Made by a program: the position numbers and the translations under genes. A stretch of 64,000 nucleotides of DNA from AV40 sp038230255 (lineage in GTDB: Bacteria; Verrucomicrobiota; Verrucomicrobiia; Chthoniobacterales; UBA10450): positions 1 through 64,000 of the forward strand of contig JBBRNP010000002.1 of the NCBI GenBank assembly GCA_038230255.1. Direction: 5' to 3'. Positions 59,010 to 64,000 of this stretch are shown piece after piece. Numbering within the stretch: the stretch's first letter is position 1; each line of letters opens with the position of its first letter. Under the pieces are notes generated by a model that saw nothing but the letters and a program-made list of their open reading frames with translations, was not told where the DNA came from and ran no database searches.

Positions 59010-60857
59010 TTAAGCGTGGCGCTCTTTAATGGACTTCAATATCTCGGCGAGTGCTTCGGCGCGCGGTTTGGCGCCGAGATTTCCTTTGCCGTGAACGCGG
59101 ACGCTGACCGCGCCGGCTTCCATGTCGCGCTTACCGATCACGAACATGGTGTGGACTTTCATTTGCTCGGCGCGCTGGATCTTGCCATTGATCTGATCGG
59201 TGCTCTTATCGATCTCGGCGCGAACTTGATGTCCGCGCAACTCATTTAAGCTCGACATCGAATAATCGATCAGCTTCGCGTCGCCGCCGATTGTCAGAAT
59301 CCGCACCTGTTCAGGCGACAACCAGAGTGGGAAATTGCCGGCGTAATGCTCGATCAAAAATCCGATGAAACGCTCGTGCGTGCCGAGCGGCGCGCGATGA
59401 ATGCAGAGCGGGACCTTCTCGGTGTTGTCCTTGTCTTTATAGCGAAGATCGAATCGGCGCGGTTGCGCGAAATCCACCTGGTTGGTCGCGATTGAAAACT
59501 CGCGCCCGATCACGCTCCAGGCTTGAACGTCGATCTTCGGCCCGTAGAAGGCCGCTTCGTTCGGCACCTCCACATAATTGATCCCCGAGTTCTTTAACAC
59601 GTTACGCGTCATCTCCTCGGTCTTTTTCCAAAGCTCCGGCTCATCGACAAACTTTTGCCCAAGCTTGGTTGGATCGTGGGTCGAGAAACGCATCAGATAT
59701 TTCTCGATCCCGAAGAGCTTGAAATATTTCAGATACATCTCGTTCACGGCGTTGAACTCGGTTTCAAACTGCTCCGGCGTCATATAAAGATGCGCGTCGT
59801 TCATTTGCATCGAGCGCACCCGCATGAGCCCGATCAACTCACCGCTCTGCTCGTAGCGATAACAGGTTCCGTACTCCGCCAGCCGCAACGGCAGATCGCG
59901 ATAACTCCGCGGAACCGCCGCAAACAACTTGTGATGATGCGGGCAGTTCATCGCCTTCAGGTAATACTTCGTTGAGTCCTTCTTGCTGATTTCTGCTTCG
60001 GCCGATTCGTTTAACTCCATCGGCGGGAACATCGACTCGGCATAGTAGGGAAGGTGCCCGCTCTTTTTGTACAACGTTTCGCGGGCGATGTGCGGAGTGC
60101 GGACGCGTTGATAGCCGGCGGCGAACTCGGTTTCTCGCGCGAGCTTTTCGAGTTCATCGATGATCGCGCCGCCACGCGGCAGCCACATTGGCAAACCCGG
60201 GCCGACATCGTCGTCGATAACGTAAATCTCCAGTTCTTTGCCGAGTTTGCGATGGTCGCGCTTTTTCGCTTCCTCGAGCATCGCGAAGTATTCGTCGAGC
60301 TGGGTCCTGTTCTTGAAGGCGGTTCCGTAAATGCGCTGAAGCTGCGGGTTCTTCTCGTCGCCTTTGTAATACGCGCTCGCGACACTGGTGAGTTTGAACG
60401 CGCCGACGTTTCCCGTGCGCATGACGTGCGGGCCGGCGCAGAGATCGATGAAATCGCCGTTGCGATAGAGCGAGATTTTTTCGTTCGGCGGAATGTTTTC
60501 GATGATGTCGATCTTAAACTTGCTCGGCTGGCTGCGATCGCTCAGGGCGGCGAGGCGTCCTTTCTTTCCGAGGTCGAGCGCTTCATCGCGCGAGACTTCC
60601 ATTTTTTCGAAAGGATGGTTCGCTTTGATCTCCTTCTTCATCTCGGCTTCGATCTTCTCGAAGTCTTCCGGCGAAATCCGATGGGGAAGATCGACATCGT
60701 AATAAAAACCGCTCTCGACCGGAGGCCCGGCGGCGAACTGCGCTTCCGGCCAGATTTTTAGAATCGCCGTCGCCAGGACATGCGACGCCGAATGACGCAG
60801 ACGCTCGATGTCCGTCATTTGCGCGCGTTGCTCAGGTGTTTTACGATCCTCAGACAT
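59010..60857 (-). CDS. thrS: Threonyl-tRNA synthetase lacking the N-terminal TGS domain
   Basis: The 615-residue class II synthetase begins directly with the second N-terminal (editing) domain: MSEDRKTPEQRAQMTDIERLRHSASHVLATAILKIWP. It continues with the SAD region (GDFIDLCAGPHVMRTG), the catalytic core with zinc cysteine in AMNCPHHH, motif 2 ELAEYGTCYRYEQSG-like RLAEYGTCYRYEQSGEL, and the class II C-terminal block APLGTHERFIGFLIEHYAGNFPLWLSPEQV with an anticodon-binding domain. The TGS domain of about 60 residues is absent. ATG 60857 is used because the upstream extension reads through a repeat. A second copy of its 5' end lies at 60899-60984. Confidence 0.95.
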   Translation of the reverse strand: MSEDRKTPEQRAQMTDIERLRHSASHVLATAILKIWPEAQFAAGPPVESGFYYDVDLPHRISPEDFEKIEAEMKKEIKANHPFEKMEVSRDEALDLGKKGRLAALSDRSQPSKFKIDIIENIPPNEKISLYRNGDFIDLCAGPHVMRTGNVGAFKLTSVASAYYKGDEKNPQLQRIYGTAFKNRTQLDEYFAMLEEAKKRDHRKLGKELEIYVIDDDVGPGLPMWLPRGGAIIDELEKLARETEFAAGYQRVRTPHIARETLYKKSGHLPYYAESMFPPMELNESAEAEISKKDSTKYYLKAMNCPHHHKLFAAVPRSYRDLPLRLAEYGTCYRYEQSGELIGLMRVRSMQMNDAHLYMTPEQFETEFNAVNEMYLKYFKLFGIEKYLMRFSTHDPTKLGQKFVDEPELWKKTEEMTRNVLKNSGINYVEVPNEAAFYGPKIDVQAWSVIGREFSIATNQVDFAQPRRFDLRYKDKDNTEKVPLCIHRAPLGTHERFIGFLIEHYAGNFPLWLSPEQVRILTIGGDAKLIDYSMSSLNELRGHQVRAEIDKSTDQINGKIQRAEQMKVHTMFVIGKRDMEAGAVSVRVHGKGNLGAKPRAEALAEILKSIKERHA

Positions 60858-61026
60858 AATAGTGAGAGATTCCTCGACTTCGCTCGGAATGACAAAAAGC
60901 CAGGACATGGGACGCCGAATGGCGGAGACGCTCGATATCCGTCATCTGCCCGCGTTGTTCTAGTGTTTTTCGATCTTCGTTCACGAAAATAGTGAGAGAT
61001 TCCTCGACTTCGCTCGGAATGACAAA
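60772..61026. repeat. Imperfect direct duplication of the thrS 5' end plus R-related repeat
   Basis: Unit A (60772-60896) holds the first 28-29 thrS codons and the tract AGTGAGAGATTCCTCGACTT, CGCTCGGAATGACAAA. Unit B (60899-61026) repeats the same order at about 85 percent identity by eye. Both units share the final R-related tract almost exactly and diverge in the coding part. Confidence 0.8.
60899..60984 (-). pseudogene. Fragment of a second thrS 5' end
   Basis: From a GTG at 60984 the fragment reads VNEDRKTLEQRGQMTDIERL then RHSASHVLA, nearly identical in protein to the true thrS N-terminus but with many synonymous differences, and then runs into the repeat. It has no catalytic part. It could be a recombination remnant from a diverged strain or an assembly artefact. 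Confidence 0.65.
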
Positions 61027-61127
61027 GGTTCGTTCATGAAAGGCCGGTGAAATTAACCATGAAGAAGCCGAAGGACAGCAACAATTTGTGGCATCGAAAG
61101 GGCAGGGCGGATGCGTTTTATGTTTGG

Positions 61128-61844
61128 ATGACACGATTTCCGCAAGTGGTGCTGATCTTTGCCGTGGTAGCGACGGGATGTCATAGAAAGCCGGCGTCTA
61201 CATCTGAGTTTGCGGGTGAGCGGCAGAAAATGGTGCAAGAGCAGCTCAAGCCGCGCGGCATTCACGACGAGAGGGTGCTGGCGGCAATGGCGAAAGTGCC
61301 GCGTGAAGCGTTCATTCCGGAAAACACCCGGGATAAAAGTTATACCGATAGCGCCCTCCCGATCGGCCACGATCAAACGATCTCGCAGCCGTTTATCGTC
61401 GCAATCATGACCGAGCAATTGCGTCTTCAACCGACCGATCGCGTTCTCGAGATCGGGACCGGCTCAGGTTATCACGCCGCAATTTTGGCCGAGCTGGTCA
61501 GAGATGTTTACACGGTTGAGATCATTGAGCCGCTCGCGAAAGATGCATCGGCCAGACTGGCGCGACTCGGTTACAGCAACGCGCACGTGAAAATCGGCGA
61601 TGGTTACCAGGGTTGGCCCGAGGTCGCGCCGTTCGACGCGATTATCGTGACCTGCGCGCCGGACAAAGTTCCGCAACCGCTGACACAGCAACTGAAAGAA
61701 GGCGGCCGCATGATTATTCCCGTGGGCACGGGATTGGATCAGCAGCTCTTCTTGCTCGAGAAAAAAGACGGCCAAATGGCGCAGCGGGCCATTTTACCGG
61801 TGCGCTTCGTACAGATGGCCGGCGAAGCAGCCATTAAGAAGTGA
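61128..61844 (+). CDS. pcm: Protein-L-isoaspartate O-methyltransferase, predicted lipoprotein
   Basis: PCMT methylates isoaspartyl residues for repair. The 238-residue product from ATG 61128 begins MTRFPQVVLIFAVVATGCHRKP, a classical lipoprotein signal with lipobox V-A-T-G-C. The standard PCMT domain follows (RQKMVQEQLKPRGIHDERVLAAMAKVPREAFIP, LPIGHDQTISQPFIVAIMTEQL, then SAM motif I VLEIGTGSGYHAAILAEL). An in-frame ATG at 61059 would add 23 residues and hide the signal. The periplasmic or membrane location is inferred from this signal; typical PCMT is cytoplasmic. Confidence 0.88.
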   Translation: MTRFPQVVLIFAVVATGCHRKPASTSEFAGERQKMVQEQLKPRGIHDERVLAAMAKVPREAFIPENTRDKSYTDSALPIGHDQTISQPFIVAIMTEQLRLQPTDRVLEIGTGSGYHAAILAELVRDVYTVEIIEPLAKDASARLARLGYSNAHVKIGDGYQGWPEVAPFDAIIVTCAPDKVPQPLTQQLKEGGRMIIPVGTGLDQQLFLLEKKDGQMAQRAILPVRFVQMAGEAAIKK

Positions 61845-61876
61845 CGAGTGACAAGTGACGAGTTACAACCTCGGAC

Positions 61877-62479
61877 TTATTTCTTAATCTCGGCCAGCTT
61901 TTTCAGGTCGACGCGCTTGATCCACTCCTGAAGCTCTTTCGGGTCCTGGTTCTGCAATTCGATTTCGACAAAGTAACGCTTGGCCACCATGACCCAGAGC
62001 GACGCGTGGCCGCGTTCGCTTGGTGATGGGGCAGGCGAAGGTGAAGCCGATTTTTTCTCAGTCGGTTGGGATGCCGTGTTCTGATCTTTTTCGTAAGCTT
62101 CGAACCCAGGATTCCCGTCGATCGTAACTGGCTTGGCGTAGCCCTCCGGTGTTTCGCTGGGTTGCTTCCAGGCACCGGTCGTGGCTTCCACATAATCGGG
62201 ATTGGCCACGGAATCGAGAATGCTGATCGCAGCGGTCGGAGCGTCGGCCGCTTCACCTTTGCGATAATCCCGATGAACGTTCGTGATTTTGAATCCGCCG
62301 ACATCGTCGCTCGATCCTTCGCCTTTTTCCGCGGTCCAGCCGGCAGGCGCTTCCGGCAAAATGGGAATTAACTTCGCCGGATCGACTACGTCGGGAATCA
62401 GGTTCGGCTCATTTTGGCCCTGCAATCCAACAGCGGCAAAACCGAGGGCGAGGACACAAGTAGCAGCAAGCGTTTTCAT
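61877..62479 (-). CDS. Secreted protein of unknown function
   Basis: The 200-residue product has a signal peptide (MKTLAATCVLALGFAAVGLQGQ). The mature part has LIPDVVDPAKLIPILPEAPAGWTAEKGEGSSDDVGGFKIT, a central Ser/Pro-rich stretch (TEKKSASPSPAPSPSERG) and a C-terminal strand-helix pair (ASLWVMVAKRYFVEIELQNQDPKELQEWIKRVDLKKL). I recognise no family. It is convergent with pcm and divergent from the following GT39-like gene. Confidence 0.72.
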   Translation of the reverse strand: MKTLAATCVLALGFAAVGLQGQNEPNLIPDVVDPAKLIPILPEAPAGWTAEKGEGSSDDVGGFKITNVHRDYRKGEAADAPTAAISILDSVANPDYVEATTGAWKQPSETPEGYAKPVTIDGNPGFEAYEKDQNTASQPTEKKSASPSPAPSPSERGHASLWVMVAKRYFVEIELQNQDPKELQEWIKRVDLKKLAEIKK

Positions 62480-62533
62480 TCAGGGCTAGCTACTCGATTG
62501 ACTTTGTCTCGATGCTTTGTCAAGAGGCGATCC

Positions 62534-64000
62534 ATGACACGAGCGGTGCGACTTGCGATTTTGATGTCGATCCTGGCCGTGGCCGTTCGATTGATCGGCA
62601 TCAATCAACCCTACATCGATCACTGGAGCTGGCGGCAAAGCGACGTGGCCGCGATCGCGCGCAATTATTTGCGGGGCGGTTTTCACTTTGCGTATCCGCA
62701 AATCGATTGGGCGGGGGACGCGCCCGGTTATGTCGGCACTGAATTTCCGATCCTGCCGTTTGTCGCCGCAGTCTGTTATAAAGTAATTGGCGTCCACGAA
62801 TGGATTGGACGAGTCCAAGCGGTCCTATTATTCGCGCTTTCGCTCCCGTTTTTCTTTTTGTTAGTCCGCAAAATTTCTGGAGAAGTCGCGGCAGTCTCGG
62901 CCCTGTTCTTTTATAGTTTCGCGCCGCTTGGCATCATGGCCGGCCGGTGTTTCATGCCGGACATGCCGTCGCTTGCGCTCTCCATCATCGGTTTGTATTT
63001 CTTCCAACGCTGGATCGACTCCGAGCCGGACCGGCCCATAAGATCAAGCTCGTTCGTTGTAGCTGCCGTCGCGATTTCGCTGTCGATCTTGATTAAACTG
63101 CCAAGCGCGATCATTGGCGCGCCGTTAGCCTGTCTCGCAGTCCAGCGGTTTAGATCTTCAGTATTTCGAAATATTTCGTTGTGGTCTTTCGCCGCGATCG
63201 CTCTTTTGCCTTCCGTGCTGTGGTACGGACACGCTTATCAAGTCGCGTTGCAATTTTATCCGCATCACTTTTTCGGCGCCGGTGGAGTAAAGATCATGTC
63301 GGCTGCGTGGTATCTCACAATCCTGAAGGAAATAGCCACCTCCACGCTCACGCCTATTCTTCTTGTTTTCGGCGCGGGCGGCGTGCTGATCACACGGCCT
63401 CGGGATGCTGCGCGAATATTTCACTGGTGGCTCGCGGCGATGATTCTGTTCATCGTGATCGTCGGTTATGGAAACCGGCATCAATGGTATCAATTGCCAC
63501 TCATCCCGATCTTCGCAGCGTTCGCCGGCGCGTTTTGTGCCCGGGTCATGGCACTTCCGGCATTCGCCGATTCCTCTTCGTTTGCCGCGCTACTCATGCG
63601 GGCGAGCTTCAGTCTGGTCGCAATCGCTTTTGCCGCCTGCGCGCTCGCATATTCGCAAATCCTTTATGAACCAGCGGCCGCTCCGTTTCGCGACGCCGGA
63701 TTGAAATTAAAAGCCACGACGCCAACAAGTGCGCTCATCGCTGCGTCCGACAACGGCGACCCGACTGTCTTGTATTATGCCGAACGCAAGGGCTGGCATT
63801 TTTTGGAGAAGAACGGGATCTACGATGGCGAACCGAGAGATAGCGAGCAGGCGATTGTCGATCTTGAAGGGTTGAGAAAACGCGGCGCGAGTTATCTTGT
63901 GTTCACTTCAAACACTTCGTGGTGGCTCGATTATTACGAGCAACTTGGGCAATATGTTCAGACAACAGCAACTCTCACGGATGAGACATCCGAGTTTAAA
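62534..64000 (+). CDS. GT39-like membrane glycosyltransferase, partial at the window end
   Basis: An uninterrupted frame of 489 codons runs from ATG 62534 to the window edge without a stop. The N-terminus carries the PMT/GT39-type loop HWSWRQSDVAAIARNYLRGG, then YVGTEFPILPFVAAVCY and FMPDMPSLALSIIGLYFFQRW, and about ten membrane segments. A soluble C-terminal region follows with SALIAASDNGDPTVLYYAERKGWHFL and RKRGASYLVFTSNTSWW. It is probably a polyprenol-phosphate-sugar-dependent transferase. The C-terminus lies outside the window. Confidence 0.78.
   Translation, partial: MTRAVRLAILMSILAVAVRLIGINQPYIDHWSWRQSDVAAIARNYLRGGFHFAYPQIDWAGDAPGYVGTEFPILPFVAAVCYKVIGVHEWIGRVQAVLLFALSLPFFFLLVRKISGEVAAVSALFFYSFAPLGIMAGRCFMPDMPSLALSIIGLYFFQRWIDSEPDRPIRSSSFVVAAVAISLSILIKLPSAIIGAPLACLAVQRFRSSVFRNISLWSFAAIALLPSVLWYGHAYQVALQFYPHHFFGAGGVKIMSAAWYLTILKEIATSTLTPILLVFGAGGVLITRPRDAARIFHWWLAAMILFIVIVGYGNRHQWYQLPLIPIFAAFAGAFCARVMALPAFADSSSFAALLMRASFSLVAIAFAACALAYSQILYEPAAAPFRDAGLKLKATTPTSALIAASDNGDPTVLYYAERKGWHFLEKNGIYDGEPRDSEQAIVDLEGLRKRGASYLVFTSNTSWWLDYYEQLGQYVQTTATLTDETSEFK

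Noticed and set aside
60858..60908. Upstream thrS start giving a VIPSEVEESL-type N-terminus
   Set aside because: This is translated repeat sequence; the same peptide appears wherever an R-type repeat is read in that frame.

Overview
The window looks like a chromosomal segment of a Gram-negative, LPS-making soil or freshwater-type bacterium. The likeliest placement is Verrucomicrobia (Spartobacteria/Chthoniobacterales-like). This is inferred from moderately high GC, the yceD-rpmF-plsX-fabH block, an HprK/HPr/EI set, Lpt genes, a Planctomycetes/Verrucomicrobia-style prepilin, and many short palindromic intergenic repeats whose spurious translations read like VIPSEVEESL or HSERSRGIS. There is no phage, plasmid, CRISPR or intact insertion sequence. 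Gene content is mostly housekeeping with small accessory patches.

Layout. 1-2032: 5' two thirds of a 23S rRNA gene on the minus strand, with no 16S gene or tRNA upstream, followed by divergent rph. 3.3-9.1 kb: gmd, then a minus-strand block (L,D-transpeptidase, tatD, fabH, plsX, rpmF, yceD, coaD). 9.2-16 kb: a universal stress protein, a YwaF-like membrane protein, a two-part MFS/spermidine-synthase-like pair, then kdsA-lptC-lptA-lptB, and a broken GNAT acetyltransferase. 16.2-19.3 kb: hprK-ptsH-ptsI with no EII genes. 19.6-29.4 kb: a class A PBP, tRNA-Gly(CCC), a prepilin, a DUF2851 protein, serS, a DUF72 protein, a BamD-like/LptE/TPR operon and tRNA-Leu(CAG). 29.4-33.4 kb: a tandemly duplicated two-gene membrane module with a 17-codon remnant of a family 2 glycosyltransferase between the copies. 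33.4-40.6 kb: ubiE/menG, a Gld-type ABC transporter with DUF4340 partner, and an HtrA protease. 40.8-46.4 kb: the 2-oxoglutarate dehydrogenase set sucA-sucB-lpd. 46.4-52.8 kb: DUF2721, recO, yceI, a small coiled-coil membrane protein, pxpB-pxpC-pxpA with an amino-acid permease, and a DUF3008 protein. 52.8-64 kb: membrane glycosyltransferase-like proteins, small secreted proteins, recQ, thrS, a lipoprotein-type PCMT, and a GT39-like gene running off the end.

The functional themes are envelope assembly (kdsA, lptA/B/C/E, BamD-like, PBP1, L,D-transpeptidase, gmd, several GT-C-like proteins), central metabolism (sucAB-lpd, fatty-acid and phospholipid initiation, 5-oxoproline use) and translation (two tRNAs, serS, thrS, 23S, L32).

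The most unusual signals are not genes. The 10-mer TGTCGATCTT (or its complement) occurs at 29 places that I could find by eye, in several reading frames, on both strands and in intergenic DNA, which is far above chance. Several families of palindromic repeats sit between genes, supply stop codons and gene ends, and in sucB lie in frame inside the protein's linkers. A partial, mostly synonymously diverged second copy of the thrS 5' end sits next to one of these repeats.
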